DNA from: Elysia marginata
Lineage: Eukaryota; Mollusca; Gastropoda; Plakobranchidae
Direction of reading: 5' to 3'
Length of the DNA: 30,429 nucleotides
Assembly (NCBI GenBank): GCA_019649035.1
Contig: BMAT01002019.1
Span: 529,729-560,157, forward strand
Below the pieces are notes generated by a model, which searched no databases, was not told where the DNA came from, and saw only the letters and a list, made by a program, of their open reading frames with translations. Shown piece after piece: positions 1 to 11,000 of this stretch (position 1 is its first letter; every line of letters starts with the position of its first letter). The position numbers and the translations under genes were made by a program.

Positions 1-149
1 CCTGACACAAACGAGCCTCTAGTTCCAAAATCTAGCCAAGAACAAAAAGCATTATTTTTATAAATGAATTTATCTAACATATGAGTTCAAAAACGATTCT
101 CATAAACATTCACTTCAATAAGGCCACATTTAATATTTTGTTGATAAAG

Positions 150-175
150 ATTTGTAACTCAGCAGAGTTACAAAT
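150..175. repeat. Perfect 11-bp hairpin with 4-nt loop
   Basis: ATTTGTAACTC (150-160), loop AGCA, then GAGTTACAAAT (165-175). The surrounding 1-256 is otherwise unremarkable AT-rich intron. Confidence 0.6.
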
Positions 176-256
176 GAAATCAAATAAATATGATAATATA
201 GAAGAGTACTAATAACCTCAAACAACCACAAACATAAGAACTAGCTTTGAGTATTA

Positions 257-1638
257 CGAGGGACGTCCGAAAAGAAACAGGAAAAGGGGCATAACTCAGC
301 TTTAATGGGAACAATTTGAAACTTGCACAAATCGAAGTGTCACTCTTCCTCTACTTTTCAACGTAATCCCCATGGAGATCAAAGCATTTTTTCCAGCCTG
401 ACAGCAGCGAATAGATACCTACTCGAAAGAAATCAAGGTCAAGATGTGCAAACCAATTCTTCGATTCACCGAAGAGGTCACCTTCTGTCTCGAAAGCCAT
501 GCCTCCTAAATCACACTTCAAGGGTCCAAACAAATGAAAGTCGGAGGGTACGAGGTCTGGATTTTGGGCAGAATGAGGAAGAATTTCCCAACCTCAGCAC
601 TGCAGCCATTGCTGTTTAACGTTTGCTGACTGAGGGGTCATATTATCATGCTGAAGCACAAAAGCCCTTTTCAAATGTCTAGGATTTTTGCAACGAATTG
701 CATCTTTGAGGCGGTCAAAAGGGCTGCAGTATTGGACGGCATTGATAAACTGACCTTGTGGCAAAATGTCTAAGAGGATCACACCTTTCGCATCCCAGAA
801 CACGATAGCCATCACTTCAGCTGCGGACCTCTGCTATTTGAACTTTTTTGTCACGGGAGAGGATGGATGTTTCCAAGTCATGGAGTTGCGCTTTGTCTCT
901 GGGGCATTCAGATGGACCCAAGTTTCATCACCAGTAATCAGATTGCCAAATAGATTATTCTTTGCTCCAAAGTCTTCAGCAGGCCCCACATCAATATGCG
1001 TCATATCCTCATCTCCATTGTCTTGTTGGCATCGCAGCAGAAGACGCTGTGAAATTTCAACCCTTTGAAGCTTGTGATCCTCCGTTAACATTTTTGGAAC
1101 CCATCTTGCAGACACCTTCTGATATCCCAAAGTGTCATGGACTATTTCATGAGCCATACTCTTTGGGATCTCGAGTTTCAAAGCAAACTTGCGTATCTTC
1201 ATCCTCCTGTCACATTTGATGAGCTCATCAACATGAGTTGTGTTCTCCTCTGACCTCATTGGTTGATGTTTTCCGGCGACCAGACTTTGGCTCATCTTCT
1301 AGACTTGTTCCGCCTTCTCCAAACCAAATACACCATTGTTACACTCGAGATCTTGACACAGCACCCTAATCCTTATGTTTTTGCTATTTTTTGTAAATTT
1401 AAAACGGTCTTAGGAAACAAAAAACGCACAACAGCTCTGACCTCCTGCTTTGACCAGTCTTTAATGGGGGTAGCCATCTTGGAATCAGTAGTGTTAATAG
1501 TGCATTTATCAATGGTATAGAAACTTAGCACTGTGAAATATAATATATTGCACTAGTGTATCCCGTTTACAGAATTAAAAAATATAGATTGGTTCCAAAG
1601 TTATGCCTTTTTTCCTGTTTCTTTTCGGACGTCCCTCA
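257..1638 (-). mobile_element. Mariner element (DD34D), complete ends, broken transposase
   Basis: A 1382-bp element with 40-bp terminal inverted repeats (257-296 and 1599-1638) that match at 37 of 40 positions, beginning GAGGGACGTCCGAAAAGAAA. It is flanked by the TA target duplication (255-256 and 1639-1640). The transposase is on the minus strand, the same direction as the host gene. It sits in the intron after the last placed MTMR3/4 exon. Confidence 0.93.
351..1477 (-). pseudogene. Mariner transposase pseudogene
   Basis: Start ATG at 1477 gives MATPIKDWSKQEVRAVVRFL, a typical mariner N-terminus with the first helix of the HTH. Later blocks are SLEDEPKSGRR, KVSARWVPKMLTEDHK, ITGDETWVH, TWKHPSSPVTKKFK, MAIVFWDAKGVILLDILPQG, LQHDN, NPDLVPSDFHLFGPLK and WKKCFDLHGDYVEK followed by a stop. 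The catalytic triad (D of GDE, D of HDN, D of PSDF, the last two 34 residues apart) is intact. The frame is broken by TAG at 834-836, TGA at 594-596, and at least two frameshifts upstream of about 1270, since the three N-terminal blocks lie in three frames. Normal length is about 345 residues, so nearly the whole protein is represented, but none can be made. Confidence 0.92.
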
Positions 1639-1876
1639 TACTTAAATATAGTGAAAAAAAAGAAAGATTGCTTTTTAGGCAAGTTGTTTACTTCATGACA
1701 CTCTGATGTACCAATACCTTTTTGTATAAAAAAAATTATACTCTGGTTCATGACTGCAGAGAAAAAACAATTCAATTCAACTCTCACACTATTCATAGGG
1801 AACAGGTGAATAGGACAAGTAACTGTTTTTATTATGATTATTAACTCAGACCTGTCCCAGAGTGCCACACTAATAC

Positions 1877-2011
1877 CTTTCTGTCTTTCTCTGCCAGCAA
1901 TTCAGCTACTAGCTCTTGTCGCTCGTCACAGAACAAAGTCAGACTGTCCACATCCAGGTGTTGTCTCATGCTAGGCCCTCGTTCCATCAAGGCTAGTGCT
2001 TTGCTGCCAAT
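1877..2011 (-). CDS. MTMR3: MTMR3/4 exon 15: start of coiled-coil segment before FYVE (residues 1220-1264)
   Basis: Phase-0 exon of 45 codons, acceptor CACCATGCACAG, donor [29 protein letters not shown] aligns residue by residue with SHLDDDGMSVYTDTIQQRL of human MTMR3. The heptad-like tail ([13 protein letters not shown]) should begin the coiled coil. The frame is still open at the donor, so at least one further exon with the FYVE finger lies beyond the mariner and the window edge. Confidence 0.85.
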
Positions 2012-5000
2012 CTGTGCATGGTGCACAACAGATGTATATATAGTTGAAGGGGGTAACAAGAGAAGAGGGATCAGATCTAAGTTGCATTGGACTTGTTAGA
2101 AGAAAAACAAGTTAATTTTGCAAGTAATGAAAAGATGACCAAAGCTGACAGTTTTTATCTTTAGGGGCTTATGAGATAGCTGAATGTTCCTGTTATGCAA
2201 AGTTTATTTCACTTTTTTTTTAGTTCTGTTTCACTTACAGTATGATTTGAACTCATTCTTTTGATAAACCTTTCCTTTACTCAGATAAAAACAACCCATA
2301 TTTTTGGCTAATAGCTGAAATTTATTTTCCATCATTTTTCATACACCAAATCACCACAGATTTGTTTTTCTTACTTTTAGTTCCGAAATACTACATTATT
2401 GGGTCAATAGCTACAGGCTGCATACATTACATTACATATCATGTGGCAGCACATCAATATTTTGAAAATCATGAGCAAACATGTCAAGGTTTAATTTTCA
2501 TCCTTGCAGAAAGACTTAAAATTTTAAACAGAAACTATATTTCATATCACACATGACCTACCTTCCCTACAAAAGAGTCACTTATATCAGTAGTGCTGGT
2601 GGCCACTGTGGCACCGAGCCATCTCCTTGTTGCCATTTCCCCACCACCGCTTGGATTGCGCAGACGGCCCACATCAGCCCATGCCCCCTTGCATGAGTTA
2701 CAAGGGGGTGCACTAATGTCTCTACTTGCGCCAGATGCTGCTCGTGCCCTACGTGACTGGATATACTGGGGGGACTCTGGGGTGCTAGACAGCTCCCTCC
2801 TTTGAGGAGGTGAGGCTATCAACACGGTCGGGGATGAGTACGATGAGGATGGGGAAATGGAGGAAGAGCAAGCATAAGATGCCCCTGTGCTGGGCAGTCG
2901 CTTGGCACTGTTCACACCATGATACTTTATGTCCACACCCAGAGATTGATCAACCAGAGTGTCTGTAGATTCACTCAATGCCTGAGCATTGTCTTCCACT
3001 GCTATGGTTGGCATGTGTTGCTGATCTTGCTGACTGTGGACAAGTTTTGAGGCATGGTTGGTGGAACCGCCATTTAGGTACACAGATGCAGTTTTGCTTA
3101 CACCATTAGAGTGAGCCCCAACAGCACCACCAGTTGTATTTAACACACTATTGGTTTTTCTGGAAGAATCGAGTAAAGCACCGGCTTTCAGTTTGATTAT
3201 GTCAATGTCCTTACTACCTTGGCTGAAATGCTGTATGGCCAGGTCTATGACACTACCACCTGGAGTAAAGGTAGATGGTGACTTGGTGTTAGTCCTATCA
3301 AGTTTATGTGTGATCTCGCTGTTTAAGGCGAGCCGTTCCGAAAGCAGAGAGGAACCGTTGTGTGATGATGGTGATAATGGTGAAGAGGATGAGCACAATG
3401 AGGAGGAAGGAGGGTTAGTCAATGCAAGGTCTTTGCCCACTTGAGAGCTTTGACTGGCGCAGTTTTTGTTCTCTCTTGTTTCATCAGGAGAGCTGGTAAG
3501 TTGAATGTTGACCGGGTCGTTACTCCCAGATGGCATGGGCAGTTTTGACCCAGTATCTGGTACATTTGAAGAGGAACCTATTGAAAGCACCTGTGCTGAG
3601 TTTCTTGAGTCAGGTTTTGAGTTTGAGACAGTTGCACCTGGACCCTCCATGATAGCACCTGCTGATGGTGAAATGGAAAGCATTGCTGGGCTATTGTCTT
3701 GCGTGTCTTTGAAACCGAATGTTGTAGACTCACCAGTGCTAATGATTGTGTCATTCATGTAATCTTGCCCAGAGAACACCGAAGAAGACGATGGAATCAA
3801 GTTCTGAGCTTTAGGTGAGAGGTCTTTGGCAGACTCTGAAGAGCTTTCCCCCTTGACAGCTGCTGCATACGAAGCCTCCATCTGGTTAGGAACAGGCTCA
3901 TCTGTCCCTCTCAGAATTTCATCTTTTGAATCATGTGACATACGAAAATTATCTCCAGAATTATCATTCACAGGTGTCTGAGATAAACTTTCATCATCTC
4001 CCCTGGCTGTCTTTTGAGCAGAGCTGGGTGAGGAATCAGCCGAGTGTTCTGCGACATCTGCGACATTTGTTTTAAGCAGCTGCGTTGAACCGGCACTCTC
4101 AGCTTTGTCATCAGTTTTTGGTGAGGCTTGTGTCAAGTCATCAGGGTAATGCAACAGCTCAGCAGAAGATGAAGTGTCGTGGATGCTACCACCTGAAGGT
4201 GCTGAAACTCCTTGGCCAGCAGCTGCTGAATCCTGATTGGGGCTCAACATTGGGTCACTGTTACGTCTGCCTGCATCCCCAATAGCTCGGCTTAGGTCAT
4301 CCACAGACCTGAGGGCAGGAGCATAGAAAACAGCACAATCTCTTTAATTGAACTATGCACAAAAACACAGAGCACTGCCTTAAAATTTGAAAATTTTGAC
4401 ATGATTTTTTAAAACAATAGAGATTGGATGAGCAAGATGTAAAGGCTTCTTACCGTTTTTAAAATAGAAATACTTAACAAAATTCCTGAGCGATTACTAA
4501 GCTCTCTAAGTATAGCACAACGGAAGAATAATTTTTAATCATTTAAATATGAAAGCTGGAAAAAATAAATCCAGTTTCTCTGTTGTCAGTTTTTGAGTTT
4601 CCTAAGCAAAGAGCAAACAAAGCAGGTCAGTCTTTCCTCCATTTATGGATTTAAGCCTTACCATTGCAGCCCCCCCCCCACTGTCTTTTTATAAAAAATG
4701 GAGATCTGCTCCGGACAAACAAAAAGCAGTATCTGCAAAGTAAACCATATGAGAGATACTGCATTTTGTTTTTCCATGGCAGAGGTTGAGTTGAACTATA
4801 AAAAAAAAACCTTTTAAGAGGACATTTAAATAATTAAATATTAGACCCATCTGCAAACAACCAGAGTATCTGGCGCCACTATATAAAAAAAACTACTTAT
4901 AGCAAAGAAATCCCCTTGAACCGATGTTGTCTATCCCAAATACCGGTTCAAATAAATAACAAACTGCTACAAGAAACAGCCTAGATCAAGAATTCTAGTT

Positions 5001-8000
5001 TAATGGCGATTTCCAAATGTTCACAAAAAATTTTATTTTATTGGGGTTTTTTTGTTGTTTTAATCCTAGCCATTCACAACCTTGTTTTACAAAATATTTT
5101 CAGAATATTTTCAGCCAACTTGTCTACATCTAAAAGTAAAAGTATTCCAAGCTCTAAGACCACAGGGAGAACTTCAGAGGAAATTCAACTGCCTGATCTT
5201 CTAATTCAGTGAATCAGTCTAAGAGATATGCTTCACTTTTTTAAACCAATGAAGACCAACTTTGAACGTGTGACGCCACCAGCCTCATCTCCACTGCTGC
5301 CCATTAGAGAGGAATCCATGTGAAAGTCTGCCTGACATCCATGACGCCAAGGAGACTGGCCAGCCATGTAAACATTCTTCCACAGTGTGACATCGTGCTC
5401 TGTATACTTGGCTATCAGGATCTGATGAAGTCAGTTACATTTAAACTGAGAAATCTGATGCTATTAGGTACACAAACTTAAATCATTTCGGCTAAATTGC
5501 CAATTAAATGACCTAAGTTTAGAACTATGAAAATGATTCAAAGAAAATGGCCTTTTTCTTTCAAATATTCCCTTTAAAAAAAAAACAGGGTATACATTAA
5601 GAGGGCCTAGTTTTGTAAGTTAAACAAAATGTAGCTTCAGAAAAGTACAAAATTAGTACATGTACCAGTTTCGCGCAAATTGTGCCACAAATAATCTTTT
5701 TTAAATCAAATCATTTAAACACTTTCAACTCTTCAAAAGAAGCAGATTCTATATTTAGGAAAGAAGAAAAGAAGCAAGGAATGAAATTTGAATTTTAGTG
5801 CCTGATTCTGGTGAATGAAAATGAGTTCTTTAAATGATTAATAGCCTATACAATTTTAAACACAGTCAGGTATGGATATTCCAAAACCTAGCGGAGCAAA
5901 ATTTAGCTTTGAACCATTGAAAATTTGAATGATTGATATATATGGCAAAATAGTTATAAAATCAGTTATCTACTAAAGACAGTCCAGATTTAAATTTGTT
6001 CTGCTTCACTGAGTCTTACCTCTAGCGTGGGTTTGTACAGAAGATTTACAAACTGTGTGTTGTCAGGTTTAAGTAGAGCCCACACAGAGGCTGTCCGCTC
6101 ACCAGCCTGGCGCTCTCGCTCACTGTTGTGCAGGAATGTTCCAAACAGGCAGGCCTGTGAGTGCTGCAGAAGTTTCACCTGACAACAAAACAATGCAGCA
6201 ATGGATTATTGACTATTTGCACTTGTTTCAAGCACTAAAATCTTGAAAGATGAATGTGATGTCATCGCCATAGTTTAGCTCTAAAACTGGACCAGTCATA
6301 AATTTGGATAAATTTTTTCAAGCAAATATTTCCCTTACAATTAAAAAACATATCTGAGACAAAAATCAAGTCACATGATCTTTGTAAAAAGTATTCAGAT
6401 AGCATTTAGTGACCACCTATAAATTTCAAAACAAAGGCATAAAACCTAAATCACAGTTAGCAACGCCCATCAAAGAATTTAAAGCTTCTGGCCTTTTTTA
6501 ATGCAAAAAATGCTTGCGAATGAGGCTTTTCAAACATGATTATGATGAAATGGATTTCTCAAGAGTAAGATTGGTGGCTAGAATTGTGAGCATTAAAATA
6601 ACTATTACTAAAAGACAGCATTAGTTCAGATACACTGCCAAATCTAGAGGTTTCTTACTGGTATGAGAGTGGCCCATTCCTGTTTTTTCAATTCCGGCCT
6701 GGAAATTTACATTACAAATCTAGAATAGAAAAGCATTACAGATAACAGGTCCTCTACAAACCTGCTACAAAGACCAAAAAATTGAACTTTTTTCGCAAAA
6801 TGCACAAGAGAATTTTTTTCAAAAATAAGCCTTAACCTTTTGAGCCCGTAACACCGCTTGAGCGCTGGAAGACATATTACTATGCACCGTAAAGCTACTT
6901 CAGCTGTGGAAGGTCTTATTGCTTATAATTATTACTAAGCACGGTAACACAACTAAAGCTGTGGAGCTAGGTTGCGTAGATAGAGGTATATTTTCGACCA
7001 TTCATATGGGTAGATTTAATTTGCATCGATTCAGAAGTAAAAAGAAAAATGTCTGCACAAATGTTTTGTTGAACAGAGAATTTTTTTCTTATTAACTGAA
7101 CAAAATTTAAAAGGAAACAGAATCAAGCCCAAACCGGAAGTGAAAAGACTAAATGTCCATGTAAACAGCATTTTTCAATAGCTGATGTACAAGCAAATTT
7201 TGATTATTTTATGGTCTGTTACAAGGACAACCCAATAACTATGTTTTTTAACTCAGGAGGCCATGTAAAGGGTCATTAAAAAAGCAGCAGATCAGGGCTC
7301 AAAGGGTTAAATATGCATTCATGACACATCTAGAGCCTTTGATGGCCACATAAAGAAAATGTTATTTCCGATATCATAGGCAAAGTTACAAAGATTATCT
7401 ACCCACCAGGTAAGCCTCATTGAACTGAAACTCAGCCGGGTACTGCAGTGTGAGCTGGTACACGCTATCAAGAAACTGCAGGAACACAGGGCTCATCTGG
7501 TTTAAATCTGTGCAGTTGACATCGTGACCTCCTCGCTCAGCAAACTTGTGGCCAAAGTGAAGCCACTCTCTCTCCACAAGAACTTGGAAACCCTAATAAA
7601 AAAAAGCAGAGGTTTGTTAGAGCTGTCAGCCTTAAATGAGTTGAAAATTGTTTGAGGTCTTTGAAGAGCGCCTTAGTAAAACTTTGTAATTGCATTTTTG
7701 TTAAAAACGCCTCTTACATGATGCTTGATACCGCTCTTCATTAGACTTCAAAATAAAGACAATTTATGTACATGTCTCAATCGCAGGTAGCAGTAGGATG
7801 TCATAAAGTTGATTTTAAAAAGATTTTTATCTTTTTCTTCAAATTGTGTATTTTTATTTTTAAAAATTCCTAAGATTAAGCTTCTTTTTTAATAAAACAA
7901 AATAGCTACCAGAAAACGTGTACAGGCAATGTTATGTTTAAGAAATTGTTTTAGTCTGCACTTTACATCCTTGAACTGCTTTGCAATCTGACCCCCAAGT

Positions 8001-11000
8001 CTTACCTCAAGTGTGCGATAATACTTGTCCATCATGAGCTCGGAGATAGAGCAAATTTGGGATGTGCGGTCCCAACCATCTGAGCAGTGCACAAGGACAG
8101 GCCGGCGTTGCACTTGCATCAGATCTACCACAATGTTGGCTCCTCGCAGCAGTGCAGAGATATACGTCAACCACATGCAGCCAGACAGAGACTTGAAGTA
8201 GCTGAGAATGAGAAAGGTGGAAAATAAGAATAAGATAAAATGATAATTTTCTACTGCATTTTCTTATACTTGAAACTTAAAGTTTAAGGATAATCCAATG
8301 AGGACTTCACTAAGATCTTTAAAAATACAAAGCTCTTCTTGATAACAAAATCAAGAACAATAAAGCATTAACAGAAGACACATAATCATAAAAACTCTCT
8401 AGAGTTTTTACTGATACAACTGCAAAATCAAGTCAAATAACATAGGACTCATATTGCTAATTTTGTGATCCCTTTTTGCTTCACTTTTTTTTTTTTTCAT
8501 CTTTGAGTGCATGAATTCTAAAGCCGATTTCTACTGCAATTGGGAAAGACAGAATAAACATGTGGCCTTTTTCCACAAACCAAACAACTCTCATTATGAA
8601 TTACAGTCATAAGATACTCCGAAACTCGGGAGTTTGGACAGCAGGAAATCTTCAAAGAATAAACATTCTCATGGAAAGTGTTTCAACCCTTCTGACACTA
8701 AGGGGACAGGGCCACAATACTCCCAGATGCCTTCCTGATACTTTTTTTTTCCTTCTTGCCTGCATTGGAATCAAACCCAGTAAGTATGGGCTACAGATCT
8801 GACGTTTAATCCTTTCAGCCAGTATAACTTCATAGAATTATCATTTTTACTTCTCATGAACATCTGCTCTTTTGTTTCACTCATAAATCCAACAGAAACT
8901 GTTTTGTGCTGTTTCCGTAAGTAGTTTTAAGGCTTTGGTTCATTTGTTAGCAATGATTGAGAGTTTTCTCAGAAGATTGTATGGTGGTGACCAAACAGTT
9001 AGGGCTGTTATACACCCCCTGACTTCTGCAGAGTAAAAAACTGCAAAATTATCTCAGGAATTAACTTATGGTTGTTTGACACCCCCTGATTATATGAAGC
9101 AGAATAGTTTACTAAGCTACGTATCTTGGGGGTTATCTGGCACTCACTCACCAACAAAAAAGGAGGAAATTTCTCAGTTTAGAAGGGTTGATTTTCCAGT
9201 CTAGGGGTGCAGAGCTACCCGTTCTTACTTTTCAGGGTTAAACAGCGCCTGGTACACTGAAACTTTATCTACATAATGTTTAAATACCAAAAGCTCAAGT
9301 TTGAGCTTCTCCAGGGGCTAACCCCTCATTTACAAATTTTAAAAGTCTAAATCTTTCTTATGGTCTTGCAGACGCCTTATCTAACGGACATTTCTTAAAT
9401 GTAACATTAAATGATGAAGTTACTGTGTGCCTCATTTTAAGTCTACTTACTTTCCCTCAGCATAAGAATGGCAGAGAGTACGCAGTTTGACAAAACTATC
9501 CCGGACAGCATGGATGTTGGCCAAGTCCAGGTGAATGATACTGCACTTGTAGACAGCTGGTAAAAGATAAGATAAACCGTGGATTGTCAAGGAATTTTGC
9601 TCATTTATGAAAAATTATGGAGGATAAACCCTTTAGTAAAAAAGAAAACAAAATCAAGCCAAATGCATAAGTTATGAATTTTTCTGCAAGAAAATTACTT
9701 TGATTTATTATTTTACTCTTGGCAAAATTTTCTTTTGCAAAACTGAATTCTTTGATACATTTTTCTTTAACATCTTCAAAACATTCAATATCTAGTTCAA
9801 TAAGACTAAATAGGAAATTAAATCCTTAAACTAAGACACAATCTTTGTAACAAAACATTGCTCAGTATACTACACTTAAATATTATTCTTTAACCTACCT
9901 TCATCCTCTGTGCCTCCTCCTTTGAAGCTGTTACCCCACACGGTGGCTACACTCCGACAGTCTACAATGGCTAGCTTGCCAATGTCCCCAGGTTGTCGTG
10001 TTCCATTACTAGCCCCATGACCAGAGGCCTGCGTCTGCTCCACAGCGACAAGCGAGCCTTGGGCTCCGCCCTCATTTTCACCAGAGGAGCCCCCTGAGTT
10101 AGTTGTACCCTGGGCCTCTGTATCTGGCAGAGCGCGGCCTGATTGGCGCTGATACTCTTCTTCAATCGCTTCTCTTTCTCTGTGAGATAAATAGAGACGG
10201 GAAGGGTTAAAGATTAAACACATCAATGTTAAAACATTTTTTTAATTATAAATAACTGAGCTTTTTCCCATATTGCTGTACAAAAAGACATGCTCAAAGT
10301 ACTTCACATGGGTGCTATTCAATACACACTCTGAACTTAGAGAAAAGCATCGCATCACTCTAGCACACTGACAGGACGTGTCATGGATTATTGCTTGAAT
10401 GAGGAGAGAAAATGTCTAAAAAGGGCAAAATCAGTTGATTTTGATACATTAGGCCGACCTTATTTAGACACCAGTTCTCATGACCTGCATGTCTAAGAAC
10501 AAGTCCGGATTACAAACCTTGGAGCCTTAGCCAAGGTAAGTGACTCAATTGAAATGATACTAATTCTTTAACACAACGTTCATCCTTAAATAAAAGGTTT
10601 CTTTTAGAAAAATGAATGAGGTTCTAGAAAATGCAAATTTGTTAATGGATTGAAATGAACGCATCATGAAAAGTGAAGCAAAAAATGGTCTAAAAATCCA
10701 TGACTACCCCAATTTTTTGCATGACTTGCATTTTTGTGTGTATGTGAATGGCTGGAAGAGAGACAAAAAGATAGAGAGAGAGAGAGAGAGGGGGGGGGGG
10801 AGACAGAGACTAGGAAAGTAAGTAGAAAGTAAAAGTAAGTAAGCAGTAAAGGAATAGATGTTTTAATATATATAATAAAAATGGTGTTGGAAGACATTAG
10901 GAAGCATTTAGCTGGAATGGGGTATGTGGCATTCAGGAGCATTAGGTTCGAAAGAATTGATGTTTAATGTGGTCTGATATCCCAAATAGATATTTAGAGC

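Larger units (their letters stand above)
8202..9450 (-). other. Intron 9
   Basis: 1249 bp holding the short hairpin and the SINE fragment. A short ACACCCCCTGA motif occurs at 9012 and 9079. Nothing else recognised. Confidence 0.8.

Noticed and set aside
1..256. FYVE-domain exon of MTMR3/4 at the left edge
   Set aside because: No minus-strand frame here shows the paired Cys or RRHHCRNCG motif.
834..1295. 153-codon minus-strand open frame as a stand-alone gene
   Set aside because: It is the middle of the broken mariner transposase; homologous sequence continues past the stop on both sides.
2593..4285. Plus-strand open frames of 66-97 codons under the large exon
   Set aside because: Shadows of the Ser-rich exon; the minus frame is open for 582 codons with family motifs and good splice sites.
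9012..9089. ACACCCCCTGA motif repeated 67 bp apart
   Set aside because: Only 11 bp match and the flanks differ; too short to call a repeat.
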